Shown piece by piece: positions 42,310 to 51,654 of a stretch of 52,318 nt of DNA. This DNA is from Candidatus Paceibacter sp. (GTDB taxonomy: Bacteria; Patescibacteria; ABY1; S139-126), in the NCBI GenBank assembly GCA_020724865.1, contig DYGA01000006.1:1-52318 (forward strand), read 5' to 3'. Made by a program: the position numbers and the translations under genes. Numbering within the stretch: position 1 is the first letter of the stretch; every line of letters begins with the position of its first letter. A model generated the notes under the pieces. That model saw only the letters and a list, made by a program, of their open reading frames with translations, ran no database searches and had not been told where the DNA came from.

Positions 42310-44100
42310 CTAAAATTTAATTTTTTGACCAGGTTGTAATAAATTTTTGCTTTTGATTGTGGCTTCTGCTGAATCAGAAATGAAGGGTGGCTTTTGGGGT
42401 TTATTGGATTTATCAATAATTTGTATTTTTCCCAAAGCTTCGCTTAAAGAAATCTCAGCAGGTGTATCTTTTATTACATCCTCAATTATTATCTCTTTTT
42501 TTGGTTTAGTTGAATTTTCATCTTTATTTAATTTATTTTCAACAGACTTCTGGCTATTAATTTGCAAATTGTTAACTTTTGGCACAGCAATTAATTTCTG
42601 TTTATATAGTTTTAAACAATCTGGGCAAAAAACTGGTCTAATCCCATCTGGCTTAAATTTCAAATTAATTTCTTTTTGACAGTTAGAACAAACAGCCGGG
42701 TAAGTTGATTTTTCTGATTTATCTATTTTTTCTTTCGGCTTATTTTCATTTTGATTCTTTTTTTCAACTTTTTCTTTTGCCACAACATCTGTTGACTCAG
42801 ATTCATCCTCAAATCCAGCCCACCTTGCTATTTTATCTTCAATTATTTCTCTTTTAGTAGCATAACGTTCACGGGTAACTTTAATTATTTTTTCGGCATT
42901 AAATTGATCTTTGGGAAATGGAGGTAAAGTAGTTGCTGAAAAAGGATTCGAAGCCACGCCGTCAATCATTAATTTTAAATAAATATCGTACTTAGCTAAA
43001 TTTACTAAATCTGTCTCATCAAAAGTAGGTGTAAATTCTTTGGCTAAAAATTCAGCATCATCCGCACCAACTCGAAATGTAACCAAAGTACCAACATTAC
43101 CAAATACAGCATCTCTCACTCGAGTGGAATCAGACGTAACTAATTGAGCTATATATTGATGGGCAATTATTAGATTTAATCTATACTTTCTAGCTTCTGA
43201 CAAAATATCAGCAAAGGAATTAGTCACAAAATTTTGAAATTCATCTACATATAGATAAAAGTCTTCACGTTGATTTTCTGGTATATCAACCCTGGCCATC
43301 GCCGCCATTTGTATTTTTGTAATCATCATAGCACCAAGTAAGGCTGAGGCATCTTCACCGATTCTACCCTTAGAAAGATTCAATAATAATATTTTTTTAT
43401 TATCCATTATTTCCCGCAAATCAATTGTAGATTTCACCTGACCAACTATATTACGAATCAAAGATAATGATAAAAATTGTCCAACTTTATTTTGGATAGG
43501 CGAAATTGCTTCAACCTGAAATTGTTGATTGTACTTAGGATATTCTTGGGTCCAAAAACTTTTTACTACCGGATCTTTTATTTTTGATACTACCTTTTTT
43601 CTATATTCTTTATCAACCAAAATTCTAGTCACCCCCAATAGCGTAGCTCCCGGATAATCAAGTAAAGCTAAAATGGCATTACGTAATAAATATTCTAATC
43701 TTGGTCCCCACGAGTCTGCCCACAACTTCTTAAAAATACCTATTAAACCAGAAGCTACCAAATTTTTTTTATGAGGTTCATCAATAGATTCTAAAATGTT
43801 AAAAGCTAAAGGATAATCTACGTCGGCAGGATTAAAATAAACCACATCATTTATCCGACTGGTAGGTACCGCATTAAGTAAATCCTCAACCAATTCTCCA
43901 TGCGGATCAACCACAGCTAAACCATTGCCATTGTGTATATCTTGAATGGCCATATTTTTAATCATTTCTGATTTTCCCATACCAGTTTTTCCAATTATAT
44001 ACATATGACGACGTCGATCATCGCGTTTTATACCAAATTCTCTAGTTTGGTTACGAAAATTGGTTTTAGCAAAATAAGTTACTTCGGGATTAAATTTCAT
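42310..44100 (-). CDS. VirD4/TraG-like ATPase with C-terminal zinc ribbon
   Basis: 596 residues. The ATPase core closely matches the second half of the 808-residue protein at 3966: DDRRRHMYIIGKTGMGKS with Walker A 37-44, VVDPHGELVEDLL, DEFQNF (286-291), SEARKYRLNLIIAHQYIAQL and RDAVFGNVGTLVTFR. After ~430 a charged linker leads to a zinc ribbon (Cys471, 474, 492, 495) and a tail with a SLSEALGKI motif, neither of which is in the fused paralogue. It lacks its own membrane segment. That is supplied by the gene just upstream, 11 bases away. Probably a pump for DNA or protein; the cargo is unknown. Confidence 0.88.
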   Translation of the reverse strand: MKFNPEVTYFAKTNFRNQTREFGIKRDDRRRHMYIIGKTGMGKSEMIKNMAIQDIHNGNGLAVVDPHGELVEDLLNAVPTSRINDVVYFNPADVDYPLAFNILESIDEPHKKNLVASGLIGIFKKLWADSWGPRLEYLLRNAILALLDYPGATLLGVTRILVDKEYRKKVVSKIKDPVVKSFWTQEYPKYNQQFQVEAISPIQNKVGQFLSLSLIRNIVGQVKSTIDLREIMDNKKILLLNLSKGRIGEDASALLGAMMITKIQMAAMARVDIPENQREDFYLYVDEFQNFVTNSFADILSEARKYRLNLIIAHQYIAQLVTSDSTRVRDAVFGNVGTLVTFRVGADDAEFLAKEFTPTFDETDLVNLAKYDIYLKLMIDGVASNPFSATTLPPFPKDQFNAEKIIKVTRERYATKREIIEDKIARWAGFEDESESTDVVAKEKVEKKNQNENKPKEKIDKSEKSTYPAVCSNCQKEINLKFKPDGIRPVFCPDCLKLYKQKLIAVPKVNNLQINSQKSVENKLNKDENSTKPKKEIIIEDVIKDTPAEISLSEALGKIQIIDKSNKPQKPPFISDSAEATIKSKNLLQPGQKIKF

Positions 44101-44111
44101 AATTCATAATA

Positions 44112-45641
44112 TTAAAAAGGTAAATTCGCCGGTGGTTGACCTTTTAAATTGTGATCAATTACACTATTTTTTTCAATCTCTAACTGTTTATCAGACAATT
44201 TTTTATTTTCTAAATCATCAATAATCACTTCAAATTCGGGTTCAGATTTAATTTTATTTTTAATAATTTCAGATTTATCGTTCTTTTTCTTTTTATCTTC
44301 TGGAATAATAACTGTAATATTATTATCATCGTCTAATACATTATCAATGGGCAAAGTGGCTGGCGGCTCAGAACGTTTACTGATAACTTTCTTAACCAAT
44401 GGAGCCTTTACTGATACATTGGGAAAATGGTAAACCGTTGCTAATTCTTCGATATTTAATATAAAAGGATTAGAACCAAATTTTGCATCGCCAATTCTAT
44501 TTTTATAAGCATACATAATCTTTGTTTGTTTTTTGGCTATTCTTTTATCAACTCGCCAATAATCAGCTGAAGTAGTGGTGGTTTTTACCTTGGTAAAAAA
44601 GTTCATATTTAGTGTATTAAATTGATTGATACCACCCATAATTGGTGCTACTCCGCGATTTTTATCAAAAATTTCTCTTCTTGATAAATAAATAAATCGA
44701 AATTTGGTTAAAAACCCAATTTTAGACATTTTTTCTTCAATTGCCTGCAAAATATCTTTTTGCCCGCTGGTTAAATATAACATTTTATTGGGCGCTTCTT
44801 CCTTTTTACCCTGCACATCAGCTGACCCTTCAGCATTTACGACTAAGGTATCACCTAAAAATTTCATAAAAGACAAAAATGGAGACGTTAAATAATAACC
44901 CAGATCTTTTTTTACTGGCTGTTTTTCACCAATAATTTTTTTAATTTCTTTTTCACATTCTAATTTCCAACTGTCACCAGTCGGAGTAATAATCCACTGT
45001 AAACAAACAAATTCTCCTCGTCGTAAATGAGACATAGCTTCAAGTAAGGAAGATAATGGGTCTTTTATTTCTTGTGATAAGGTATGTTCAAATTTAGGAT
45101 AGGTTCTGATGGGATAAGGATTTTTATTGCCAAGTTTTAAATCTGTTCCCCATAAATTATAGGTATCATTGGGAAATTCATTGGGAAAATTTTCAGTATA
45201 ATCTGGTATTTCCATTATTTCGGCATCAGGATATTGGGCAAAAAAGGCTGCCTCAACAACATCACGAAACTTTTCGGGTGTATAAATAATATATTGAATA
45301 TACCCCTCCAAACTAACTAGTTCTAAACTAAAAGATAATTGATGAACACCTAACCAATATTTTTCATATAAATTGGGGTTGCTTAAAGTCCCAGCCAAAG
45401 TAGCAAATACTTGCTCGACTGCCTTAGGTGATTGTTCATTGTTTTTAGGAATATCAACCGCTAACAAAATAAATTTTGTATTTTTCAAAAATTTGTTTTG
45501 CCGAGCTGGTAACCAAAACCAAAATATAAAAATTTTAAAAATAAACAACAAAAAAAATAGGGCCAATATACTTAGCACTACTACACCGACAATAGAAAAT
45601 AACTTTGGATTTAAATTTAAAAATGATAGGTCAATAACCAT
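44112..45641 (-). CDS. Membrane partner of the VirD4-like ATPase
   Basis: 509 residues with one or two N-terminal membrane segments (about 15-45). It is the split counterpart of the N-terminal half of the fused 808-residue protein: both have the FAAQYPDAEI/IHAQYPQAVV-like segment, an ESIEQKLSK/QAIEEKMSK helix and the EELA(T/S)(V/I)YHFP motif. After that motif a ~115-residue charged tail follows here, whereas the fused protein runs into its ATPase. It lies three bases after the sigma-like gene and 11 bases before the ATPase. Confidence 0.82.
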   Translation of the reverse strand: MVIDLSFLNLNPKLFSIVGVVVLSILALFFLLFIFKIFIFWFWLPARQNKFLKNTKFILLAVDIPKNNEQSPKAVEQVFATLAGTLSNPNLYEKYWLGVHQLSFSLELVSLEGYIQYIIYTPEKFRDVVEAAFFAQYPDAEIMEIPDYTENFPNEFPNDTYNLWGTDLKLGNKNPYPIRTYPKFEHTLSQEIKDPLSSLLEAMSHLRRGEFVCLQWIITPTGDSWKLECEKEIKKIIGEKQPVKKDLGYYLTSPFLSFMKFLGDTLVVNAEGSADVQGKKEEAPNKMLYLTSGQKDILQAIEEKMSKIGFLTKFRFIYLSRREIFDKNRGVAPIMGGINQFNTLNMNFFTKVKTTTTSADYWRVDKRIAKKQTKIMYAYKNRIGDAKFGSNPFILNIEELATVYHFPNVSVKAPLVKKVISKRSEPPATLPIDNVLDDDNNITVIIPEDKKKKNDKSEIIKNKIKSEPEFEVIIDDLENKKLSDKQLEIEKNSVIDHNLKGQPPANLPF

Positions 45642-45644
45642 AAT

Positions 45645-46766
45645 TTATTGATCGGATGCTAATTTATAGGTACCATCTGGATTTTTAATAAACCTTTTTT
45701 TATTCATTAACGACAAAACAATAGTACTTTCTTTTACTAACCTTTTTTTTAGAACTTCTTTAATTATTTCCGTTTTATTTAAAGGACGATCAGAATTCTT
45801 TATTATTTCAACTATTACATCAGCTACAACTCCTGGTTTATAACCCCATTCTTTCAAAGCATAAATACCACGGCCAATTAAAACATAACGTTCGTGATCT
45901 AATATTAACTCATTGTGAATAGTGGCCGGATGAGCTTTTTTCCCATCAAAACCAGTTTCGTTTATTTTTTGAGCGATATCGCGAAAATGCATCGGTTTGC
46001 CGTTATGTTTTAAAATCAAATAAATCTTATCATTCATACGGCGTGGAGTAATCAAATTCCAACTTCTCAATCCCCAATCATTAAAGGGGTTCATTTTAAG
46101 TTTTTTTGATAATTTAATAAAAGATAAAAAAATATCTTTATTTAAATTCTTTACCCATGGCAACTCATTAACTTCTTTTTTAAATCTCAACCAAAGCTCA
46201 TCATCTGCAAATAATCTGTTTTCTTTTTTTACAATATCCTCTGTAGTTGTGATGACATTTTCCAAGATCTCAAAATTAAAATCTGGCAACTGCCAGCCCG
46301 TTTTAATATTTTTTGAATCTTTTATTTGCAAAAAATTATCTTTAATTAATTCCAAAAAAAATAAAATAAAATTGACTTCAATTTTTTCATTGACAGATTC
46401 CTTAAGTTTCTTTACTAGCTCATTATATTCAATTACCCCGCCACTATCCTTTATCAATTGTTCCACAACTAATAATGACTGATTTAAATCCCTATTTTCT
46501 TTAAAAATTTTTTTGAGCATCTTAATAGTAGCCACTTCAATTTGTCTGACTCTTTCTCTGGTGATATTATATTTTTTACCAATATCCTCTAAAGTGTATT
46601 TTTCCTGTTTTTCGTCAAGTCCGTGACGCAGATAAATTACATTTTTTTCTCTGTCCGGCAAATCAGCAAGTAATTTTTCTACTATTAATTTAGGATTGAA
46701 AAGTTCTTTTTCTTCCTTAATTTGTGTAGCAATAACTTTTTCTAAAATTGATTCGTTTTCTGACAT
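45645..46766 (-). CDS. Sigma-70 region-4 protein fused to a HARE-HTH domain
   Basis: 373 residues. The N-terminal ~95 residues are a sigma-70 region 4 helix-turn-helix (LPDREKNVIYLRHGL...YTLEDIGKKYNITRERVRQIEVATIKML), which normally binds the -35 element and the RNA polymerase flap. Regions 1.2, 2 and 3 are absent, so it cannot open a promoter alone. Residues about 230-330 resemble the HARE-HTH/RpoE-delta winged helix (GKPMHFRDIAQKINETGF...YALKEWGYKPG). It is probably a transcription regulator touching RNA polymerase. It is first in a run leading to the split ATPase and the RuBisCO block. Confidence 0.85.
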   Translation of the reverse strand: MSENESILEKVIATQIKEEKELFNPKLIVEKLLADLPDREKNVIYLRHGLDEKQEKYTLEDIGKKYNITRERVRQIEVATIKMLKKIFKENRDLNQSLLVVEQLIKDSGGVIEYNELVKKLKESVNEKIEVNFILFFLELIKDNFLQIKDSKNIKTGWQLPDFNFEILENVITTTEDIVKKENRLFADDELWLRFKKEVNELPWVKNLNKDIFLSFIKLSKKLKMNPFNDWGLRSWNLITPRRMNDKIYLILKHNGKPMHFRDIAQKINETGFDGKKAHPATIHNELILDHERYVLIGRGIYALKEWGYKPGVVADVIVEIIKNSDRPLNKTEIIKEVLKKRLVKESTIVLSLMNKKRFIKNPDGTYKLASDQ

Positions 46767-46831
46767 AAATAAATAATTATCTTAATATAAGTATACCAAA
46801 TTTTTGCTTTTATGTCAAATCTATGTGTTTT

Positions 46832-46860
46832 AAAAAACAAGACAATTTTATGTCTTGTTT
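46832..46860 (-). terminator. Terminator after the peroxiredoxin gene
   Basis: AAACAAGACA and TGTCTTGTTT form a 10-bp stem with a six-base loop. On the minus strand a T run follows. It ends the unit that finishes with bcp at 46890, before the sigma-like gene. Confidence 0.8.
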
Positions 46861-46889
46861 GTTTATAATAAATAATAAAACGGCCAAAG

Positions 46890-47360
46890 CTAATTTTTAA
46901 AATTTTTAATATCATTAATTATCTCCAGCGGATGTTGCTTTATATCAAATTTACTATATATTTTGACAATTTTACCTAAGGGATCTATTAAAAAAGTATT
47001 TCTTAAAATAGTTTTTATTTTTTTACCAAAAAAAATTTTTTCCCTATAAACATGATACTTTTTTATTACTTGTCTATTTTCATCAACCAATAAAGTAAAA
47101 GGTAAATTAAATTTATTAATAAATTTATTATGAGATTCTTTACTATCAGCACTTACCCCAAAAATCTTTATTTTTTCTTTTTGGAAACTTAGATAATTAT
47201 CCCTAAAAGCACAAGCTTCTAGAGTGCAACCGGGGGTGTTGTCTTTTGGATAAAAATACAAAACAACCCAATGGCCGCGATAATCACTCAATTTATGCTT
47301 TTTACCCAGATGATCAACCAAAATAAAATCAGGAGCAAATTTTCCTAAAAGTTTATTCAT
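46890..47360 (-). CDS. bcp: Thioredoxin-dependent peroxiredoxin (BCP/PrxQ)
   Basis: Reduces peroxides with thioredoxin. FYPKDNTPGCTLEACAFRD shows the peroxidatic Cys (TPGCT) and the resolving Cys five residues later, the PrxQ arrangement. I set the start at MNKLLGKFAPDF (156 residues), where ATGA overlaps the upstream EamA-like stop; the longer frame has no family match. The coupling to that transporter is tight, but the functional link is unclear. Confidence 0.94.
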   Translation of the reverse strand: MNKLLGKFAPDFILVDHLGKKHKLSDYRGHWVVLYFYPKDNTPGCTLEACAFRDNYLSFQKEKIKIFGVSADSKESHNKFINKFNLPFTLLVDENRQVIKKYHVYREKIFFGKKIKTILRNTFLIDPLGKIVKIYSKFDIKQHPLEIINDIKNFKN

Positions 47361-47779
47361 TTCAAACTTATTAATATGGCGCCAACAGCCATCATTAAAC
47401 TGCCTACTACACTTTTCCAACTAAAACCTTCGCTTAAAAAAATTCCTGCTAAAAGTACGACAAAAACTATACTTAATCTATCAATAGCTGCAACTTTGGT
47501 AGCTACTCCTGATTTTAAAGCATAAAAATAAAACAACCACGATAATGCCCCAGCAACTCCCGCTAATACTATCAACCACCAGTCACGACTTTGAATTGAC
47601 GACCAAGTAAAACCACGCCATTTACCAAAGGCTAAACTAACAAACACTAAAAATAAAGCCATAATCACAGAACGAATAGTGGTCGCCAAAGTAGAATCAA
47701 TATTTTTAAGTCCTAATTTGCCAAAAATGGCTACCAAAGCAGCAGTAAAAGCGGCTAAAAATGCATATAATTGCCACAT
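47357..47779 (-). CDS. EamA-like half-size transporter
   Basis: 140 residues with five hydrophobic segments in one EamA/DMT unit (MWQLYAFLAAFTAALVAIFGKLGL at the start; FLSEGFSWKSVVGSLMMAVGAILI at the end). Full DMT exporters have two such units, so this one probably works as a dimer, as in EmrE-like proteins. Substrate is unknown. Its stop overlaps the bcp start (ATGA). Confidence 0.88.
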   Translation of the reverse strand: MWQLYAFLAAFTAALVAIFGKLGLKNIDSTLATTIRSVIMALFLVFVSLAFGKWRGFTWSSIQSRDWWLIVLAGVAGALSWLFYFYALKSGVATKVAAIDRLSIVFVVLLAGIFLSEGFSWKSVVGSLMMAVGAILISLK

Positions 47780-47782
47780 ATA

Positions 47783-48760
47783 TTAATGATTTATTCTTTT
47801 TTTAAATTCTTCTACCATAGGCACTTTTTCTGCCTCATGATTAAAATGTTTAGCTAAATAATAAGCCGTCCAATCGGCTAAAATCAAGCTGGAAAAAACT
47901 TTTACTAAAATATTATTCCCTGTCAAAAATATATTCTTTACGGGAAGTCGCTTTTCATGATAAAGCTGATATAAAACTTCCATTCTTTTACGATTTTTAG
48001 GGTGATCCAAATCATCCAATAAAAAAAGTATGTAAAAACGGTCTGCCAAATAGCGACTGTTATCCGACAAATCAAAACCAGTCATTTCATTGTGGTTAAG
48101 TTCAGGAATCAGATTGTAAAATGCAGGAATTTTACCAGTCTCATTAAATTTAATTTTCCAATTATAAGCAAGGCTATAATTTCTTGTACTAGCTATAATC
48201 AGAGGTACAAAACCTGCTATTTCATCAGCTAAATCTTTGCCCTGCAAATTTAAATTGGTCATTTGTAAAGTAAGTTCTTCAGCAGTTTTAATAGCTTGTT
48301 TACTAATAGCGTCTTTTTTCATCACCGATAAAAGTGCCATAAAACTATAACCTAAAGCATTTCTCGGTTGTATGCCGGTATTAGGTATTTTTATAAATGG
48401 AATCTTATCTTTTTTAGCCAATTCCAATAAAATACCTCCGACTGTAACAACTATTCGGGGCAAATCTTTACTCTTGGCAACACGATAGCCGTCAATAGTT
48501 TCCTCGGTATTACCAGAATATGAACTAAAAATAAATAAACATTTATCTAATTGATCTGATGGTATGTGCGGCAAACCATAATCAGAGTGAATCACTAAAT
48601 CAACTTCAGGGTCAATATTTTTTATAATATCAGCGGCCAAATGTGAACCACCCATACCACAGACTATATATTTTTTATATTTATTTAAATCTGTTTTGAT
48701 CGACAATTCTGGCTTAAATAAAAATTGACTAGGAAAATCTTTTATCACTTGGTCCATCAT
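47783..48760 (-). CDS. Bifunctional phosphoglucose/phosphomannose isomerase
   Basis: Interconverts glucose-6-P, fructose-6-P and mannose-6-P through SIS-type sugar-isomerase folds. Seen: YIVCGMGGSHLAADI (phosphosugar loop), FSSYSGNTEETIDGY and LIPELNHNEMTGF, which match the archaeal-type PGI/PMI family and not classical Pgi (~550 residues). Length is 325. It would supply mannose and fructose phosphates for the glycan cluster as well as glycolysis. It begins one base after the DsbA-like gene; a second Met follows the first immediately. Confidence 0.92.
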   Translation of the reverse strand: MMDQVIKDFPSQFLFKPELSIKTDLNKYKKYIVCGMGGSHLAADIIKNIDPEVDLVIHSDYGLPHIPSDQLDKCLFIFSSYSGNTEETIDGYRVAKSKDLPRIVVTVGGILLELAKKDKIPFIKIPNTGIQPRNALGYSFMALLSVMKKDAISKQAIKTAEELTLQMTNLNLQGKDLADEIAGFVPLIIASTRNYSLAYNWKIKFNETGKIPAFYNLIPELNHNEMTGFDLSDNSRYLADRFYILFLLDDLDHPKNRKRMEVLYQLYHEKRLPVKNIFLTGNNILVKVFSSLILADWTAYYLAKHFNHEAEKVPMVEEFKKRINH

Positions 48761-48761
48761 A

Positions 48762-49475
48762 TTATTTTTTACTTATATTAATTAATTCTACCCAAGTTTC
48801 GTATGGCACAACTCCTTCTAATTTTTGACCGTTGATAAAAAATGTAGGTGTTGCTCTAACTCCTAAATCATAAGCATCACTCATATCCTGTTGCACTTCA
48901 TTTCTATATTTACCTATTTCTAAACAATTGGTAAATTTTTCTAAATCTAGATTTAATCTTTGCGCGTAGATTAATAAATAACCTAAATCGAGCTTATCTT
49001 GATTTTGAAATAACAAATCATGATATTCCCAAAACTTTTCTTGATCAAAGGCGCATTGTGCAGCTTCAGCAGCCAATTGAGCTTGCGGATGAATATCAAT
49101 AATAGGAAAATCCCGATATATAAAATAAACATCATTAGGATAAGATCTTAATAATTGCCTGATTATCGAGTGGGCCTGAGCACAATAAGGACATTGAAAA
49201 TCAGAAAATTCAACAATTTGTAATGGGGCCTGAGGATTTCCTAAACTAGGATCTGTGCTACTGTACATTTTTTCATAGCTGACTGACTGATCGGAGTTGA
49301 ACTGGGAGATATCAACTTTGCGTGAATTTAAATAAGCTAATAATATAGATATGGCTACCCAAATCAAACATATAAAAATTAAAAATATAATAAACCAAAA
49401 ACGCCAATATTGATAAAATTTTCTTTTAGTTAATTTGTTTTCAGTTTGGTTGTTTGTCTGATTTATATTATCCAT
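48762..49475 (-). CDS. Membrane-anchored DsbA-like thiol oxidoreductase
   Basis: A membrane anchor at about 27-48, then a thioredoxin fold with active site CPYC (95-98) in VEFSDFQCPYCAQAH and the cis-Pro loop ATPTFFINGQKL. It should oxidise or isomerise disulfides outside the cytoplasm. It is closely similar in layout to the gene at 49569. A TATAAT box lies six bases before the ATG. Confidence 0.92.
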   Translation of the reverse strand: MDNINQTNNQTENKLTKRKFYQYWRFWFIIFLIFICLIWVAISILLAYLNSRKVDISQFNSDQSVSYEKMYSSTDPSLGNPQAPLQIVEFSDFQCPYCAQAHSIIRQLLRSYPNDVYFIYRDFPIIDIHPQAQLAAEAAQCAFDQEKFWEYHDLLFQNQDKLDLGYLLIYAQRLNLDLEKFTNCLEIGKYRNEVQQDMSDAYDLGVRATPTFFINGQKLEGVVPYETWVELINISKK

Positions 49476-49487
49476 TATTTAATTATA
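49476..49487 (-). promoter_or_regulatory. Leaderless promoter of the DsbA-PGI/PMI unit
   Basis: Minus-strand TATAAT at 49482-49487, six bases before the ATG at 49475. It lies just past the terminator at 49529-49560. Confidence 0.7.
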
Positions 49488-49528
49488 CCAAATTTTGCTT
49501 CCCTAAGCACATTATAAAATTTATCTAA

Positions 49529-49560
49529 CAAACCCCCCAGCTAAGAGCTGGGGGGTTTTA
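49529..49560 (-). terminator. Strong terminator after the second DsbA-like gene
   Basis: CCCCCCAGCT and AGCTGGGGGG make a 10-bp G+C-rich stem around AAG, flanked by AA and TTTTA. It starts eight bases after the stop of the 49569 gene. Confidence 0.9.
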
Positions 49561-49568
49561 AATACAAA

Positions 49569-50336
49569 TTAATTTTGTAACAGTGGATCTAAAATTGATT
49601 TCACATTGGCAAGAGGTAAAGCTCCGTTGATGGGCACCTTTTTCCCATCTCGGGTTATGGCAATTGAATAAGGTGTCCCCTGTCCACCACTATTAATAGC
49701 ATCTTGGTATTGACTTTGCACTTTATCTTTATAAGTTCCATCATTTAAACACTTGTTAAAGCTGGCTTCATTAACACCAACGTCTTTAGCAAAACCAACT
49801 AAATCATCAACACTTTCGCTATATAAACGATCAAGGTAAGTCCAAAAAGCTTCATTTCCGCCCAAAGCTGCTACACATTCAGAGGCCTCAGCTTTTTTTC
49901 TCGCTTCCGGATGAAGTGAATCAAGGGGAAAATGTCTATACACCCAAGCTACTTTACCTTGATATTCATCTAAGATTTGTTGCATAGTGGGATGAAATCT
50001 TTGGCAAAACGGACAATCAATATCAGAGTATTCAACAATTACTACCTGAGCAGTTTCAACATTTCCTCGAATATGGTCTTCTGTAGTAATCGGAGAATTA
50101 TTTATTTCTCCTGATGTGCCTGTGCCGGTATTAGTACCAGCTGTCGGAGCATTGTCTGTCGGCTGATTAAAATCAGCTAACAATTTATCATTGGTTTTAG
50201 CAGTTTTAGCTACACCATCGGTAAAGAGTAACCAAAAAAATCCAATACTGAAAATTATTAGCAATGTGGTTACAATGCCAAAAACAAATGATTTACCTGG
50301 ACCTAAGTATTCAAACAAATTTGGTTTTTTATCCAT
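49569..50336 (-). CDS. Membrane-anchored DsbA-like thiol oxidoreductase
   Basis: A membrane segment at about 17-38, a Thr/Gly/Ala-rich linker (about 58-82), then a thioredoxin fold with CPFC (108-111) in VEYSDIDCPFCQRFHP and a GGQGTPYSIAI cis-Pro loop. Extracytoplasmic disulfide oxidase or isomerase. Paralogous to 48762-49475 but in a separate transcription unit. No quinone-linked DsbB partner is visible in the window. Confidence 0.92.
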   Translation of the reverse strand: MDKKPNLFEYLGPGKSFVFGIVTTLLIIFSIGFFWLLFTDGVAKTAKTNDKLLADFNQPTDNAPTAGTNTGTGTSGEINNSPITTEDHIRGNVETAQVVIVEYSDIDCPFCQRFHPTMQQILDEYQGKVAWVYRHFPLDSLHPEARKKAEASECVAALGGNEAFWTYLDRLYSESVDDLVGFAKDVGVNEASFNKCLNDGTYKDKVQSQYQDAINSGGQGTPYSIAITRDGKKVPINGALPLANVKSILDPLLQN

Positions 50337-50387
50337 ATATTATAAAAAAGTTAATTATAAAAAACTAAAATAATCATAACAAAAAAA

Positions 50388-51437
50388 TCAATTGGGCACA
50401 ATATTACTTGTAGACGTTACAAAAATTGTCTGAGGTAAGATTCTTCCCGCTTCAATAACTGGCACAATAACAATTTTCAAAAGAACTGATTTATTAAAAT
50501 TTTCAGATAAATAACTAGATAATTCTGAAACTTGAGATTGACTGATTACTTGATCGCTACGTAACGTTACGTTGACATGTAAAATTTTATCGATTTCTTT
50601 TATTTCTAAATCAGATAATTTTGCATTAGGCATTTGAACTTCTAATACCTGTTTTACAACTTTAAATCTTTTCTCTTCGGTGATAGTACGGCTAGTTATA
50701 AAATACAAAGGTATTAAAACGATTAAAAACAAAAGTCCAAACCAACGAATATTTGATCTTCTGACTTCTTTGCCTTCAACCGTCGAAGGACCGCGAAATT
50801 TAACCAATAAAAATAAAACCCCGGCAGAAAATATAATGGCAACTAAATTTGATAGAAACAAAAGTAAACTTCCACCAGCTGAAGTTATATCATTTTGTGA
50901 TAAAGCTAATCCGGTTACAGCCAACGGAGGCACCAAAGCAGCTGCCACCACTACACCAGCCATAGCATTACCCAGTTTTGGATAAGAAATTACAAACGCC
51001 CCAACAAAACCTGAAGCTAAAGCTATAAACAATTCATAAAGTGTGGGATGGGTCCGAGAAATTATTTCCTGACCACTGTTGATATGTGGTAAGAACAGAC
51101 CAATCACTAAAGAAACAATAAAAATAATTACAACAGATTTAATCAAAGTAAATAAAGCTTTCTCAAATATATTTCCCCGCCCCATTAATATTGCCAGAGA
51201 CATTAAAAAAATGGGCCAAACCAAAGGAGCTATCAACATACCGCCAATAACCACTGCAGCAGAATCTATTATTAATCCTAAAGTAATAATAATTGCCGAA
51301 AAAAAACTCAAAATATAAAAATCAAAATCACCCTTAGCATTTTCTTTTATTTGCTCATAAACTTTACTTTGTCGATCGGAAGTAATACGAAAAGATTGCA
51401 TGGACAAAAAATTAGAAAAAATTTTTGGCAAAATCAT
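50388..51437 (-). CDS. DUF389 family membrane protein
   Basis: 349 residues with about six to seven membrane segments and the DUF389 pattern: FFSAIIITLGLIIDSAAVVIGGMLIAPL near 44-71 and GVVVAAALVPPLAVTGLAL near 163-181. A soluble C-terminal domain (about 255-349) follows the membrane part. Function is unknown; transport has been proposed for the family. An extended -10 box seven bases upstream fixes the ATG at 51437; an internal Met at residue 13 is an alternative. Confidence 0.88.
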   Translation of the reverse strand: MILPKIFSNFLSMQSFRITSDRQSKVYEQIKENAKGDFDFYILSFFSAIIITLGLIIDSAAVVIGGMLIAPLVWPIFLMSLAILMGRGNIFEKALFTLIKSVVIIFIVSLVIGLFLPHINSGQEIISRTHPTLYELFIALASGFVGAFVISYPKLGNAMAGVVVAAALVPPLAVTGLALSQNDITSAGGSLLLFLSNLVAIIFSAGVLFLLVKFRGPSTVEGKEVRRSNIRWFGLLFLIVLIPLYFITSRTITEEKRFKVVKQVLEVQMPNAKLSDLEIKEIDKILHVNVTLRSDQVISQSQVSELSSYLSENFNKSVLLKIVIVPVIEAGRILPQTIFVTSTSNIVPN

Positions 51438-51453
51438 GATTTTAATTATAACA
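51438..51453 (-). promoter_or_regulatory. Extended -10, leaderless promoter of the DUF389 gene
   Basis: Minus-strand TGTTATAAT (-10 at 51445-51450), seven bases before the ATG at 51437. The remaining intergenic DNA to 51654 holds no gene that I can see. Confidence 0.72.
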
Positions 51454-51654
51454 ATGTTTTCCTAGATACAAATTAAAAAAATTCTATTTAAAATATTTAA
51501 AATTTATTAAATTATTAAATGATAGAGCTACTATAATATTACTTAACTATTACTCCATCATAATCAGACTATAGAATCTGTCTGACTAATAAAAATATGT
51601 AAGGAATAAAAACTGGTAACAAAATTTTGTCGTAACTTTAAATTAGTAGCCTTT

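Noticed and set aside
42945..42957. A GGATTCGAAGCC stretch resembling a tRNA T loop
   Set aside because: It lies within the conserved ATPase coding frame and no acceptor, D or anticodon stems can be formed around it.
47357..47360. Possible TGA recoding as in Gracilibacteria
   Set aside because: TGA ends the EamA-like gene here in an ATGA overlap with bcp, and other frames end at TGA where families end, so the standard bacterial code fits.
51564..51585. Hairpin TCAGAC/GTCTGA between the 51437 and 51655 genes
   Set aside because: Short six-base stem, 10-base loop and no T run; not convincing as a terminator or RNA gene.
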